Positions 16,621-25,639 of a DNA stretch of 45,554 nt are shown here, in pieces. The DNA is from Nitrospira sp. (lineage in GTDB: Bacteria > Nitrospirota > Nitrospiria > Nitrospirales > Nitrospiraceae): positions 77,884 through 123,437 of the forward strand of contig SPAW01000001.1 in assembly GCA_005239465.1 (NCBI GenBank), given 5' to 3'. Every line of letters begins with the position of its first letter. The first letter of the stretch is position 1. The translations under genes and the position numbers were made by a program. The notes beneath the pieces are model-generated. The model worked only from the letters and a program-made list of their open reading frames with translations. It ran no database searches and had not been told where the DNA came from.

Positions 16621-16902
16621 ATGTCAGAGGTTGCGTGTGTTACCTGCGGACAAACTGGAGAAGCGATTACCACTCCCCTATTTCTTGGCAAGCTCGAAGC
16701 TGAGATCAAAGCAAAGGTTTGCACGGGCTGCTGGAAGAAATGGGAAGGGATGCGGGTCATGGTCATCAATGAATACCAGGTCAACCTCGGCGATGAAAGC
16801 GGGCGCGAGCTGGTCCGCAAACAGATGAAAGCGTTTCTGAAATTGGGAGAGCAGGCCGACTCGTCGAAGATTGCCGAGAACTATCGTCCGCCGAGCAGTT
16901 AA
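16621..16902 (+). CDS. YggX-like (Fe(II)-trafficking/oxidative damage protection) protein with four cysteines
   Basis: 93 residues. The C-terminal two thirds match the YggX pattern: LGKLEAEIKAKV...WKKWEGMRVMVINEYQVNLGDES..LVRKQMKAFL. Unlike enterobacterial YggX, it has two CXXC-type pairs, C6/C9 (CVTC) and C34/C37 (CTGC), which suggests a bound metal. YggX proteins are linked to iron traffic and protection of Fe-S clusters; the precise role here is inference. The frame is open from 16534, but ATG 16621 has AAAGGAG and starts the recognisable protein. Confidence 0.75.
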   Translation: MSEVACVTCGQTGEAITTPLFLGKLEAEIKAKVCTGCWKKWEGMRVMVINEYQVNLGDESGRELVRKQMKAFLKLGEQADSSKIAENYRPPSS

Positions 16903-16985
16903 TCTCTAGTGAGCACCGGGCGACACTTGTTTGCGAAATGACACCTACGGGCCGCATAGAATTCCCTGTGTTGTCGCCGGTTTCG

Positions 16986-17015
16986 TTGACACCACGAATT
17001 CAGAAGTGCTAAACT
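16986..17015 (+). promoter_or_regulatory. possible promoter of the DUF151 pair
   Basis: A perfect TTGACA (16986-16991) and TAAACT (17010-17015) are 18 nt apart, about 70 nt before ATG 17083. Confidence 0.45.
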
Positions 17016-17082
17016 TCTTCATTTTTCACCGCCCTTTCTCTCATCAGACGTGTAGAAAAAAGAGGGGGGAGGGAGATTTATC

Positions 17083-17538
17083 ATGATTACGCAATTGCAG
17101 GTCAAGGGGTTGATGTTCGACCCCTATAACAATGCTTATATTGTGATTCTTCGGGGCGAGGATCAAGCGGAAATGCTGCCCATCTGGGTCGGCAAATCAG
17201 AAGCGAGTTCGATCAGCTTAGCACTCGAGAATGTGGCCCCGCCCCGTCCGATGACACACGATTTTATGAATTCGTACCTCAATGCATTCAACGCCAAAGT
17301 CATCAGCGTGGTCATCACCGATTTGAATGAGAACACGTATTTTGCCAAGATACACTTGACGTACGCAGACTCGGAATACACCGTCGACTCCCGGCCCAGC
17401 GATGCGATCGCACTCGCGCTCCGATCACAGGCTCCGATTTTCGCGAGTGAGTCGGTCATCCGGAAGCAAAGCTCGGAGGAACTCGATCAGTGGTTGGAAA
17501 ATTTAAAACCGGAAGACTTTGGAAAACTGGATTCCTGA
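17083..17538 (+). CDS. bifunctional nuclease family protein (DUF151), copy 1
   Basis: A 151-residue protein of the BFN/DUF151 family, reported in some organisms to have RNase and DNase activity and in others to act in stress responses. The core is visible: LPIWVGKSEASSISLAL, PRPMTHDFMNSYLNAF and the hallmark SRPSDAIALALRSQAPIFAS. ATG 17083 has a purine-rich GGAGGGAG. A second DUF151 gene starts 16 nt after its stop, so the pair is probably co-transcribed and arose by tandem duplication. Confidence 0.88.
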   Translation: MITQLQVKGLMFDPYNNAYIVILRGEDQAEMLPIWVGKSEASSISLALENVAPPRPMTHDFMNSYLNAFNAKVISVVITDLNENTYFAKIHLTYADSEYTVDSRPSDAIALALRSQAPIFASESVIRKQSSEELDQWLENLKPEDFGKLDS

Positions 17539-17554
17539 TAGGACGCTCATTGTC

Positions 17555-18043
17555 ATGGGAAAACAGACACCTCATTCAACAGAACCCCTGATCGAGCTCA
17601 CCGTCAATCGAGTCGTAGAAGACTCGAACACGGACACGAGAATTATTGTGCTCACGCGCACTGATGGAGGAGCTGAAACATTCGTGGTGTGGGTGGGGAC
17701 ACAGGAGGGTGAGTCGATCCGGCGAGCACTAGATACCGCAGTTACACCACGGCCCATGAGTCATGATCTGATCAAAAGCTTCGGTGAGCACTTCGGAATC
17801 AAGACGGAACGAGTGGTGTTGACGGACGTCAAAAGCAGCACCTATTACGCCAGCGTCTACCTTGAGAATAAAGGCGTCGTACGAACCATCGATGCAAGGC
17901 CCAGCGATGCGATCGCATTGGCGCTTCGCTGCCATGCACCCATTTATGTCACGCAGGATGTCTGGAAGCGGCGCAGCGGTCAGAATCTCGATGCCTGGCT
18001 GAACAAGCTCGAAACGAAGAATATCGGCACCCAAGAAGTATAG
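17555..18043 (+). CDS. bifunctional nuclease family protein (DUF151), copy 2
   Basis: A 162-residue paralogue of the preceding gene: VVWVGTQEGESIRRAL, PRPMSHDLIKSFGEHFGI and ARPSDAIALALRCHAPIYV. The frame can be extended to a TTG at 17519 inside copy 1, but ATG 17555 with AGGA upstream starts the protein more sensibly. It differs from copy 1 mostly at both ends; the core has many identities. The second copy could form a heteromer with the first. Confidence 0.85.
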   Translation: MGKQTPHSTEPLIELTVNRVVEDSNTDTRIIVLTRTDGGAETFVVWVGTQEGESIRRALDTAVTPRPMSHDLIKSFGEHFGIKTERVVLTDVKSSTYYASVYLENKGVVRTIDARPSDAIALALRCHAPIYVTQDVWKRRSGQNLDAWLNKLETKNIGTQEV

Positions 18044-18064
18044 CGATCCATCGAGAAGGTTAGT

Positions 18065-18100
18065 TTAGTATGGTTGCGGGGATTAGTATGGTTGCGGGGA
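18065..18100 (+). repeat. perfect 18-bp tandem duplication before rplM
   Basis: TTAGTATGGTTGCGGGGA occurs twice head to tail (18065-18082 and 18083-18100). It is part of a possible short leader reading frame ending in an ATGA overlap with rplM. Confidence 0.9.
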
Positions 18101-18117
18101 ATGGAGTAGAACAATGA
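18070..18117 (+). CDS. possible 15-residue leader peptide coupled to rplM
   Basis: ATG 18070 opens a 15-codon frame (MVAGISMVAGNGVEQ) whose TGA overlaps the rplM ATG as ATGA. GAAGG lies about 11 nt upstream. The peptide has an internal duplication (MVAGIS/MVAGNG) created by the 18-bp tandem repeat. The start-stop overlap and the upstream purine site suggest translational coupling, but no homologue is known to me, so it may be chance. Confidence 0.4.
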   Translation: MVAGISMVAGNGVEQ

Positions 18118-18542
18118 TGACGTATCTCGAAAAACCAGCTGATGTGAAAGAAACCTGGCATCTTGTGAACGCCGAGGGGAGAACCCTGGGACGCTTGGCC
18201 GCGCGGGTAGCGAGCATCCTGAGAGGGAAGCACCGCCCTACGTTTACGCCGAACGTTGATATGGGCGACCATGTGGTTATCGTGAACGCCGAGAAGATCC
18301 AGTTGACCGGCAGCAAGTTGGAAACCAAACTCTACCGTCACCACACCGGTTATCCGGGAGGGTTGAAGACCACGACAGCCGAGCAACTGTTTCGGAACGA
18401 TCCGACGCAACTGCTGACCAAGGCGATCGGAGGAATGCTCCCTAAAAATCCCCTTGGCAACGGTATGGCAAAGAAACTCCGTGTCTACGTTGGTCCCGAC
18501 CATCCGCATCAGGCTCAACGACCGGAACCGATTTCTCTCTAG
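18114..18542 (+). CDS. rplM: 50S ribosomal protein L13
   Basis: A 142-residue primary-binding protein of the large subunit. Family motifs are WHLVNAEGRTLGRLA, the GKHRPTFTPNVDMGDHVVIVNAEKI block, YRHHTGYPGGLK and GMLPKNPLGNGMAKKLRVYVG. ATG 18114 overlaps the stop of a possible leader peptide; a second ATG is next to it at 18117. It is followed by rpsI, the standard pair. Confidence 0.97.
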   Translation: MMTYLEKPADVKETWHLVNAEGRTLGRLAARVASILRGKHRPTFTPNVDMGDHVVIVNAEKIQLTGSKLETKLYRHHTGYPGGLKTTTAEQLFRNDPTQLLTKAIGGMLPKNPLGNGMAKKLRVYVGPDHPHQAQRPEPISL

Positions 18543-18575
18543 GACGTCTATTTAGGATAGAAGGAGGCGAGTCGT

Positions 18576-18968
18576 ATGGTAGCGGTGACACAGTATGCAA
18601 CGGGTCGGAGAAAATGTGCAGTAGCCAGAGCCTGGGTCACGGGGACGGCAGGTGACATTACGGTGAATGAAAAGCCGTTGGAGAAGGCCTTCCCTCGCCT
18701 CACGCTCAGACAAATCATCCAGCTTCCCCTTGAAATGGCCGGACTCATGGGTAAATATTCGATTAGCGCCACTGTCTACGGTGGGGGACCAACCGGTCAG
18801 GCCGGCGCACTCCGTCACGCCATCGCCCGTGCGCTCGTCGCGATGAGCCCCTCAGTGCGTCCTTCATTCAAGAAGGAGGGCCTGCTCACGCGCGACTCTC
18901 GTGTGAAGGAACGAAAGAAATACGGACAGAAGGGTGCCCGTAAGCGCTTCCAGTACTCCAAGCGCTAG
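18576..18968 (+). CDS. rpsI: 30S ribosomal protein S9
   Basis: 130 residues with a YATGRRKCAVARAW N-terminus, GGGPTGQAGALRHAIARAL, and the C-terminal tail KKYGQKGARKRFQYSKR that reaches the P-site tRNA. AGAAGGAGG precedes ATG 18576. It is the second gene of the rplM-rpsI unit and is followed by a strong terminator. Confidence 0.97.
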   Translation: MVAVTQYATGRRKCAVARAWVTGTAGDITVNEKPLEKAFPRLTLRQIIQLPLEMAGLMGKYSISATVYGGGPTGQAGALRHAIARALVAMSPSVRPSFKKEGLLTRDSRVKERKKYGQKGARKRFQYSKR

Positions 18969-18991
18969 GCAGCAGGAGCCCAAAGATCGAG

Positions 18992-19021
18992 AAAGGGAAG
19001 GCTCCGCGCCTTCCCTTTTTT
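18992..19021 (+). terminator. Rho-independent terminator after rpsI
   Basis: AAAGGGAAGGC and GCCTTCCCTTT pair over 11 bp with loop TCCGC, followed by a T-run. It separates the ribosomal pair from argC. Confidence 0.93.
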
Positions 19022-19068
19022 GTGCCTATGTTAGGCATCCATTAATCAGTCTTATCGGGTCACGTACC

Positions 19069-20121
19069 ATGGCCACGAAGTTTCGAGTCGCAATCGCAGG
19101 AGCCAGTGGATACGCCGGCGCAGAACTCGTTCGTCTTGCCGCCGCACACCCCTATTATAACCTCACAACGGTCACCTCGGAAAAGTCAGCCGGACTATTA
19201 GTATCGTCCGTCTTTCCCAGCCTTACCGGGATCGTCCAGCACAGCTTCGAAGCACTGGCTCCGGAAGCGCTGGCTGAACGGGCCGACGCCGTCTTCCTCG
19301 CACTTCCCCACACCAAGTCGCAGGACCCAGTCGCCTTGTGTATGAAGGCAGGCAAATTGGTCGTGGATCTGAGCGCAGACTACCGGCTCAAGGATGTCGC
19401 CACCTACGAAAAATGGTACCAGACGCCCCATACGCATCCTCAGCTTCTACGCGAAGCCGTGTATGGGTTACCGGAACTCCATAGAAGCGCTATTGCCAAG
19501 GCAAAGCTGGTCGCCTCACCAGGGTGCTACCCAACAGCCGCCATCTTGCAATTGGCGCCACTCTTCGCCAAAGGTCTTGTGACACTCGACACCATCGTGA
19601 TCGATGCGAAGTCAGGAATCTCTGGAGCAGGACGGAGCCCTGCCCTGCCCTATCACTTTCCGGAGGCCCACGAATCCCTTGAGCCCTACAAGATCGGCCA
19701 ACACCGGCATATTCCCGAAATAGAACAGGAGCTGTCCCGAGTGGCGGGCAAAACCGGAGCCGTCACTGTCACGTTCACTCCCCATCTCGTACCGATGAAT
19801 CGGGGAATCTTGAGCACGGCCTATTGCAAATTGAAGCAAGAGATCACGCTCGCCGACCTCCGGGCGTTGTACCGGGATTTTTATAAAGGTGAACGGTTCG
19901 TCCGTCTCTATGAGGATCACGTCCCTAATCCCCGTTACATCAAGGGCTCCAACTATTGCGACGTCGGCGTGTACACGGACCCGCGCGCTGGGTGGGTAGT
20001 GACGGTTGCCGCTGTCGACAATCTCGTGAAGGGGGCCGCAGGTCAGGCCATCCAGGCCATGAATCTGATGATGGGCATTCCCGAGGACACCGGGCTCATA
20101 GCGCCAGGCAGCTATCCTTGA
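19069..20121 (+). CDS. argC: N-acetyl-gamma-glutamyl-phosphate reductase
   Basis: It reduces N-acetylglutamyl phosphate to the semialdehyde in arginine synthesis. 350 residues, with NADP-binding GASGYAG at 11-17 and catalytic C153 in SPGCYPT. Also visible are KSGISGAGRSP and HRHIPEIEQEL. The frame extends upstream to 18934 across rpsI and the terminator, so ATG 19069 is chosen. argJ follows 54 nt downstream. Confidence 0.96.
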   Translation: MATKFRVAIAGASGYAGAELVRLAAAHPYYNLTTVTSEKSAGLLVSSVFPSLTGIVQHSFEALAPEALAERADAVFLALPHTKSQDPVALCMKAGKLVVDLSADYRLKDVATYEKWYQTPHTHPQLLREAVYGLPELHRSAIAKAKLVASPGCYPTAAILQLAPLFAKGLVTLDTIVIDAKSGISGAGRSPALPYHFPEAHESLEPYKIGQHRHIPEIEQELSRVAGKTGAVTVTFTPHLVPMNRGILSTAYCKLKQEITLADLRALYRDFYKGERFVRLYEDHVPNPRYIKGSNYCDVGVYTDPRAGWVVTVAAVDNLVKGAAGQAIQAMNLMMGIPEDTGLIAPGSYP

Positions 20122-20175
20122 TCACGAGCCATCTACAATCGATTCTTTCATCCTAAACCCATCAACGAGATCTCC

Positions 20176-21384
20176 GTGATGAAGAGAGAGACATCGGGCG
20201 TGACTGCGCCACTGGGGTTTGAAGCAGCCGGCATGCATTGCGGGATCAAGAAACCAGGGATCCTCGATCTGGCGCTTCTAGTATCGACAGTCAGTGGGCC
20301 GATCGCCGGCGTCTTCACAAAAAATCGAGTCGTCGCCGCTCCAGTGATTCTCGATCGTCGCCACCTCCGGCAACACCATGGTCGCGCCATCATCATCAAT
20401 AGCGGGAACGCCAATGCCTGTACGGGCGCGCAAGGACTCGTGGCGGCAACAGCCATGGCTTCTGCCGTCGCGCAGGGTCTCTCCATTCCACTGCATCATG
20501 TATTCGTAGGATCAACCGGAGTCATCGGCCGGGTGCTGCCCATCGATCGAATCAAGGCGGGAATCCCGACCTTAATTTCACGCCTCAGCGTTCGAGGGGG
20601 TCGCCGAGCTGCCCAAGCGATTCTCACCACCGACCGGCGGACGAAAACTATCGCAGTTCGAACCAAAATCGGCGGCCGTGTCGTCACGATCGGCGGCATG
20701 GCCAAGGGCTCCGGCATGATCCATCCCAACATGGCCACCATGCTCGCCTACCTCACCACAGATGCCGCCATTGCGCCCTCGGCGCTTCAGCGAGCGCTCA
20801 AGTCCACCGTTGATCAATCGTTCAACTGCATTACCGTAGATGGCGACACCAGCACCAACGATACGGTACTCTGTCTTGCCAACGGGTTGGCCAACAATCC
20901 TCCGATCCAATTAGGGACTCGCCACCACCGTCAATTCGAGCAACTATTGACCGAGGCCTCACTGGCGCTCGCCTTAGCGATTTGCCGAGATGGCGAAGGC
21001 GTCACCAAAGTTGTGAAGATTAACGTGGATGGAGCTACGACGGCAGCGGCAGCCAAGCGTGTAGCCGCCACCATTGCCACCTCCAATCTCGTCAAGACGG
21101 CACTGTTTGGAGAAGACGCCAACTGGGGCAGAGTCATGGGGGCCATCGGTCGGTCCGGCGTCCCTATAAACCCACATAAGGTGACCGTACACTTCGACAA
21201 TGTCGTCATGGTTAAACAAGGAATGGGGGTGGGGCTCGTGGCGGAACGGAAGATCACGCGGGTCTTCAAACAAAACGAGTTTACGATCTCCGTGAATCTT
21301 GGGCAGGGCCAGGCTCATGCCCACATGTGGACGACCGACCTGTCTTATGACTACGTCCGCATTAACGCAAGCTATCGGTCTTAG
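20176..21384 (+). CDS. argJ: bifunctional ornithine acetyltransferase / N-acetylglutamate synthase
   Basis: It transfers the acetyl group from N-acetylornithine to glutamate, recycling the acetyl in the arginine pathway. 402 residues (GTG start, with ATG as the next codon). The self-cleavage site is visible as KGSGMIHPNMATML; T188 would be the nucleophile and new N-terminus of the beta chain. Also FGEDANWGRVMGAIG near the C-terminus. It forms an arginine pair with argC. The mono- versus bifunctional state cannot be judged from sequence here. Confidence 0.95.
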   Translation: MMKRETSGVTAPLGFEAAGMHCGIKKPGILDLALLVSTVSGPIAGVFTKNRVVAAPVILDRRHLRQHHGRAIIINSGNANACTGAQGLVAATAMASAVAQGLSIPLHHVFVGSTGVIGRVLPIDRIKAGIPTLISRLSVRGGRRAAQAILTTDRRTKTIAVRTKIGGRVVTIGGMAKGSGMIHPNMATMLAYLTTDAAIAPSALQRALKSTVDQSFNCITVDGDTSTNDTVLCLANGLANNPPIQLGTRHHRQFEQLLTEASLALALAICRDGEGVTKVVKINVDGATTAAAAKRVAATIATSNLVKTALFGEDANWGRVMGAIGRSGVPINPHKVTVHFDNVVMVKQGMGVGLVAERKITRVFKQNEFTISVNLGQGQAHAHMWTTDLSYDYVRINASYRS

Positions 21385-21464
21385 GTGGGAACCTCGCCCA
21401 ACGGCTTGATAACTCATGAGAACTGTGATAGCGTGCCGAGGATTTAGGGGTTTACAAGACAGCT

Positions 21465-21487
21465 GGCTCACAGCCAAGACGTGAGCC
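21465..21487 (+). terminator. hairpin after argJ, possible weak terminator
   Basis: GGCTCAC (21465-21471) and GTGAGCC (21481-21487) form a perfect 7-bp stem with a 9-nt loop, about 80 nt after argJ. The following T content is modest (CATTTCT), so termination is uncertain. Confidence 0.4.
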
Positions 21488-21543
21488 GGATCATTTCTAC
21501 AAAATTTACATCAGCGTACAATACGCTGCTTGGCTTGAGAATA

Positions 21544-21596
21544 AGGGGACTGGTTCCCCTCACCCATTGCGTGGTGCTCTGCAAGCCCTGAGGGGA
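21544..21596 (+). promoter_or_regulatory. rpsB leader with two mutually exclusive hairpins
   Basis: AGGGGA (21544-21549) can pair with TCCCCT (21555-21560). The same TCCCCT, extended to TCCCCTCA (21555-21562), can instead pair with TGAGGGGA (21589-21596), which overlaps the Shine-Dalgarno region (GGGGAGGTG) of rpsB. The layout would allow translational control, for example by S2 itself, as known for rpsB in other bacteria. This is inference from base pairing only. Confidence 0.45.
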
Positions 21597-21605
21597 GGTG
21601 AAGGC

Positions 21606-22379
21606 ATGGGAGTGGTGTCGATCAAGGAACTGTTGGAAGCCGGCGTTCACTTTGGGCACCAGACAAACCGCTGGAATCCGAAGATGAAAAAGTTTCTCTT
21701 CGGTGAACGGAACGGCATATACATCATCGATCTGCAGCAAACCCTCACGCGCATGGAACAGACCTATGCCTTCGTCCGGGATACCGTCGCAGCTGGCGAA
21801 TCCGTCCTCTTTGTCGGCACCAAGCGGCAGGCAGCGGAAATCCTCGAAGAAGAAGCCAAGCGGGCGAACATGTTCTTTGTCAACCAACGCTGGCTCGGCG
21901 GCATGCTGACCAACTTCCAAACTATTCGCCGCAGCATCGATAAGATGAAGAAGATGGAAGCGACTTTGCTGAATCCCAGCGAGCACGGCCTAAAGAAGAA
22001 GGAAATCCTTCTCATGCAGAAGGACATCGTCAAGCTGCAAAAGTATCTCTCCGGCATAAAGAACATGCGGAGCCTTCCGGGCGCCGTCTTCATCCTCGAT
22101 ACCAGAATCGAAAAAATTGCCGTTCAAGAGGCCACCCGGCTGGATATCCCCGTCATTGCCATCCTGGACAGCAATTGTGACCCTGATCACATCACCTACC
22201 CGATCCCTGGAAATGACGACGCGATTCGTTCGATCAAGCTCATTACATCCAAGATCGCCGACGCCTGCATCGAAGGCATGCATCTCAAGACTCAGCGTGA
22301 AGAAGCAGAGTTTCAGACTGCACCCGCCGGCGGCGAGAAGAAGTCAGCCATGCGTCTCGAAGGTGTCCCAGCATCATAA
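21606..22379 (+). CDS. rpsB: 30S ribosomal protein S2
   Basis: 257 residues. Motifs are [59 protein letters not shown] and [25 protein letters not shown]. The frame is open from 21567, but ATG 21606 has GAGGGGAGGTGAAGG at the right distance and starts the conserved protein. First gene of rpsB-tsf-pyrH-frr. Confidence 0.97.
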   Translation: MGVVSIKELLEAGVHFGHQTNRWNPKMKKFLFGERNGIYIIDLQQTLTRMEQTYAFVRDTVAAGESVLFVGTKRQAAEILEEEAKRANMFFVNQRWLGGMLTNFQTIRRSIDKMKKMEATLLNPSEHGLKKKEILLMQKDIVKLQKYLSGIKNMRSLPGAVFILDTRIEKIAVQEATRLDIPVIAILDSNCDPDHITYPIPGNDDAIRSIKLITSKIADACIEGMHLKTQREEAEFQTAPAGGEKKSAMRLEGVPAS

Positions 22380-22442
22380 ATTTTTACACAGTCGATTCTA
22401 TTTTCGACACCTTCCTATTCAGACGATGAAGGATAACGGACC

Positions 22443-23039
22443 ATGGCAGGATCAAGTCAGCTAGTCAAAGAGCTTCGAGAAAAAACAGGCGCGGGTATTC
22501 TGGACTGTCAGAAAGCGCTCACCGAAAACGGAGATGACATCGATAAGTCCATCGACTATCTGCGGCAGAAAGGCCTCGCAGCGGCCGCCAAGAAGGCCGG
22601 ACGAGAGACGAATCAAGGCCTTGTCCATTCCTACATCCACATGGGCGGAAAAATCGGGGTCCTGATTGAAGTCAACTGCGAAACCGACTTCGTCGCTCGC
22701 AATGAAGAGTTTAAGGCGTTCGTCAACGATCTGGCGCTTCAAGTCGCCGCCGCGAAACCCTCGTACGTGAGGCGGGAGGATATTCCCACCGACGTTGTCG
22801 AGAAGGAAAAAACGATCTACGAAGGGCAAGCCAAGGAAATGGGCAAGCCGCCGGCGGCTTGGCCGAAGATCGTCGAAGGAAAACTGGAAAAGTTCTTTCA
22901 GGAGAGTTGCCTGATGGAACAATCGTTCATCAAGGATCCGGCCGTCACCATCAAGGATCTGGTCGCCCAAAAGATTGTCAAGATCGGCGAGAACATGAAT
23001 ATCCGCCGGTTCACCCGCTACCAGCTAGGCGAAGCATGA
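22443..23039 (+). CDS. tsf: translation elongation factor Ts
   Basis: It exchanges nucleotide on EF-Tu. 198 residues, the short form, with the N-terminal UBA-type domain [20 protein letters not shown] and the core [16 protein letters not shown]-terminal [23 protein letters not shown] is present, so one of the two core repeats seen in the E. coli protein is reduced, as in many phyla. AAGGA precedes ATG 22443. The stop overlaps the pyrH start (ATGA). Confidence 0.96.
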   Translation: MAGSSQLVKELREKTGAGILDCQKALTENGDDIDKSIDYLRQKGLAAAAKKAGRETNQGLVHSYIHMGGKIGVLIEVNCETDFVARNEEFKAFVNDLALQVAAAKPSYVRREDIPTDVVEKEKTIYEGQAKEMGKPPAAWPKIVEGKLEKFFQESCLMEQSFIKDPAVTIKDLVAQKIVKIGENMNIRRFTRYQLGEA

Positions 23040-23761
23040 GCTCTGCCAAATACCGGCGCCTCCTTCTGAAAGTCAGCGGGGAGATGTTGGCCGGTGAGCA
23101 GGGCTACGGCATCCAACCCTCCATCCTCGAAAGCCTCGCAGAAGAAATCGCCTCCGTCATTGCGCTCGATATACAAGTCGCCGTCGTCATCGGCGGGGGA
23201 AATATTTTTCGAGGCATCGCAGCCAGCGCTTCCGGCATGGAACGAGCCTCCGCCGACTACATGGGCATGCTCGCCACGGTGCTCAATGCCCTCGCCTTGC
23301 AGAATGCGTTAGAGCGTGTCGGTGTCATGACCCGCGTGCAGTCCGCCATCGAAATGCGCCAGCTGGCGGAAGGCTACATCCGCCGGAGGGCCATTCGGCA
23401 TCTGGAAAAGAAGCGGGTGGTGATCTTCGCCGGCGGCACGGGCAACCCCTACTTCTCGACCGATACAGCCGCCGCGCTTCGAGCGATGGAAATCGGCGCG
23501 CAAGTCATCATGAAGGGTACCAAGGTGGATGGCATTTATGATGCCGACCCAGTGAAAAATCCGGCGGCAAAGAAGTACACGGAGCTCCCCTTCATGTCGA
23601 TTTTGAACCAGAATCTCAAAGTGATGGACTCCACGGCGATCAGTCTCTGCATGGATAACAATCTGCCCCTCATCGTGTTCAACCTCAAAGTGAAGGGCAA
23701 TTTTAAACGTGTGGCTTTAGGTGAGCCGATCGGGACCTTGGTCACCCCCGGCAATCGCTGA
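23036..23761 (+). CDS. pyrH: UMP kinase
   Basis: It phosphorylates UMP to UDP with ATP; a hexameric amino-acid-kinase-fold enzyme. 241 residues with [58 protein letters not shown] and [10 protein letters not shown]. The frame extends upstream inside tsf, but ATG 23036 overlapping the tsf stop (ATGA) is the proper start and suggests coupling. Standard rpsB-tsf-pyrH-frr position. Confidence 0.97.
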   Translation: MSSAKYRRLLLKVSGEMLAGEQGYGIQPSILESLAEEIASVIALDIQVAVVIGGGNIFRGIAASASGMERASADYMGMLATVLNALALQNALERVGVMTRVQSAIEMRQLAEGYIRRRAIRHLEKKRVVIFAGGTGNPYFSTDTAAALRAMEIGAQVIMKGTKVDGIYDADPVKNPAAKKYTELPFMSILNQNLKVMDSTAISLCMDNNLPLIVFNLKVKGNFKRVALGEPIGTLVTPGNR

Positions 23762-23781
23762 CCCGATCATGGAGTGTCGTC

Positions 23782-24345
23782 ATGGCCAACGCAGCACCAG
23801 TTCGGCAAAAACTCATCGTTCAAATGGACCAAGCTGTGGAACACTTGAAACGAGATTTGGCCGGCCTCCGCACGGGCCGGGCCTCTGTCGCCCTCCTGGA
23901 CGGAATCCGCGTCGACTATCACGGCACCATGACGCCGCTGAAGCAGATCGCCAACATTTCCACACCCGAAGCGCGGCTCATCACCATTCAGCCCTGGGAA
24001 CCAAACCAGATCAAAGGAATTGAGAAGGCCTTGTCAAGCTCGGGGTTGGGCGTGAACCCCTCAAACGACGGTAAAATGATTCGGGTCCCCCTTCCACCGC
24101 TCACTGAAGAGCGCCGCAAAGAACTGACTAAGATCTGCAAACAACACGGTGAAGACACGAAAGTGCAGATTCGCGGCTTCCGCCGTGATGCGAACGAAGA
24201 GTTGAAGAAACTCCAAAAAAATGCGAAGCTCACCGAAGACGAGCTGCGGAAGGCTGAACAAGAAACCCAAAAGCTCACCGAGCAATACGGGCAAAAGATC
24301 GACGATGTGATCAAGAAAAAGGAACAGGAGATCATGGAAGTCTGA
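23782..24345 (+). CDS. frr: ribosome recycling factor
   Basis: It splits post-termination ribosomes with EF-G. 187 residues, a long three-helix bundle with the family blocks LRTGRASVALLDGIRVDYHG, PLKQIANISTPEARLITIQPW and IRVPLPPLTEERRKEL. The C-terminal half is a charged helix ending in EQEIMEV. GGAG precedes ATG 23782. Last gene of the rpsB cluster, with alr 28 nt downstream. Confidence 0.97.
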   Translation: MANAAPVRQKLIVQMDQAVEHLKRDLAGLRTGRASVALLDGIRVDYHGTMTPLKQIANISTPEARLITIQPWEPNQIKGIEKALSSSGLGVNPSNDGKMIRVPLPPLTEERRKELTKICKQHGEDTKVQIRGFRRDANEELKKLQKNAKLTEDELRKAEQETQKLTEQYGQKIDDVIKKKEQEIMEV

Positions 24346-24373
24346 GCCAGGCTTCCAGACCCGTCCTCATCGC

Positions 24374-25507
24374 GTGCCGACCACTTCGACCTTCCTCCCA
24401 ACCTGCGCTTCCGTCGATCTCACAGCTCTTGCCTATAATCTGGCCCAATTTCGCCGCGTTCTGTCGCCTGGATGCGACGTCATGGCCATCGTCAAGGCAA
24501 ACGCCTATGGCCACGGGGCCGTGGAAACGACGAAAGCGCTGATTCGCCAGGCTGTCTCGCGTGTCGCCGTCGTCTCGGTTGAGGAAGGGATCACGCTTCG
24601 GCAAGCCGGTATCAATGCACCGATCGTTGTGTTGGGTCCGCTATTCCATGAGCACATCACCGACCTCGTTGCGCACCAACTGATCCCGGTTCTCAGTGAC
24701 TCCTCCATCCTCCAGGCCTTGGCACAAGCTGTCGCTTCGTTTCCAACTCCCTACCCAATTCACCTCAAGGTAGAAACCGGTATGGGACGGTTGGGACTCA
24801 CACAGGACGAACTCGCGAGAATGATCGGCTCACATGGGTTCCCGACGTCTCTGCAGCTGGAAGGACTCATGACCCATCTGGCAGACACCGATGGGCCGGC
24901 CACGGATGCGACACAGCAGCAGCTCGTGGAATTCAACGAGGCAATCAAGATCGTCACGGCTGGCGGGTTCAGAGTGCCCTTGATCCATGCCGCCAATAGT
25001 GGCGGGGCGGTTCGCTTCCCACAGGCGCACTTCTCGCTCGTCCGTCCCGGCATTATGCTCTATGGCTACCATACCCTGCCCAGCTCGGTCGCCGTCCCGG
25101 ATCTGAAACCGGTTCTCTCCCTCCGAACATGTATCGCCCAACTCCGAATCATTCAACCGGGACGCACGGTCAGCTACAACCGAACCTTCACCGCCACACG
25201 ACCGACTCGCATCGCGATCCTGCCCATCGGCTACGCAGATGGATTAAGTCGGCGCCTCTCGAATCGGGGCCAGGTCCTCATTCGTGGAAAGCGCGCCCCC
25301 ATCGCCGGCCTGGTCTGTATGGATATGGTGATGGTGGACGTCACCCATGTCGCAGGTGCCGCCGTCGGCGATGAAGCCGTGTTAATAGGACGCCAGGGGC
25401 AAGAACAGATCACTGCCGATGACATTGCCGAATGGACTGGAACGATCTCTTACGAGGTCCTTTGCTCTATCGGGCCACGAATCCCACGGCAATACTACTC
25501 CTCCTAG
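24374..25507 (+). CDS. alr: alanine racemase
   Basis: A PLP enzyme that makes D-alanine for peptidoglycan. 377 residues with the PLP lysine K41 in AIVKANAYGHG and catalytic Y268 in TVSYNRTF. Also VETGMGRLGL, HAANSGGAVRFP and RPGIMLYG. The start is GTG 24374, 28 nt after frr, so it may be co-transcribed with the translation genes. Length and active site are normal. Confidence 0.96.
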   Translation: MPTTSTFLPTCASVDLTALAYNLAQFRRVLSPGCDVMAIVKANAYGHGAVETTKALIRQAVSRVAVVSVEEGITLRQAGINAPIVVLGPLFHEHITDLVAHQLIPVLSDSSILQALAQAVASFPTPYPIHLKVETGMGRLGLTQDELARMIGSHGFPTSLQLEGLMTHLADTDGPATDATQQQLVEFNEAIKIVTAGGFRVPLIHAANSGGAVRFPQAHFSLVRPGIMLYGYHTLPSSVAVPDLKPVLSLRTCIAQLRIIQPGRTVSYNRTFTATRPTRIAILPIGYADGLSRRLSNRGQVLIRGKRAPIAGLVCMDMVMVDVTHVAGAAVGDEAVLIGRQGQEQITADDIAEWTGTISYEVLCSIGPRIPRQYYSS

Positions 25508-25639
25508 ATAGATCTCCATGAAGCCCGCGACTCATCGACTTCCCACTGCTTCGTCAGTGAGGAAAAAATTTGCGCCGAGGAGTCTGATCTCACGCTAGAA
25601 ATTGATGCGGATGGAAAGTCCCCCTGCATGAAAGATGGA

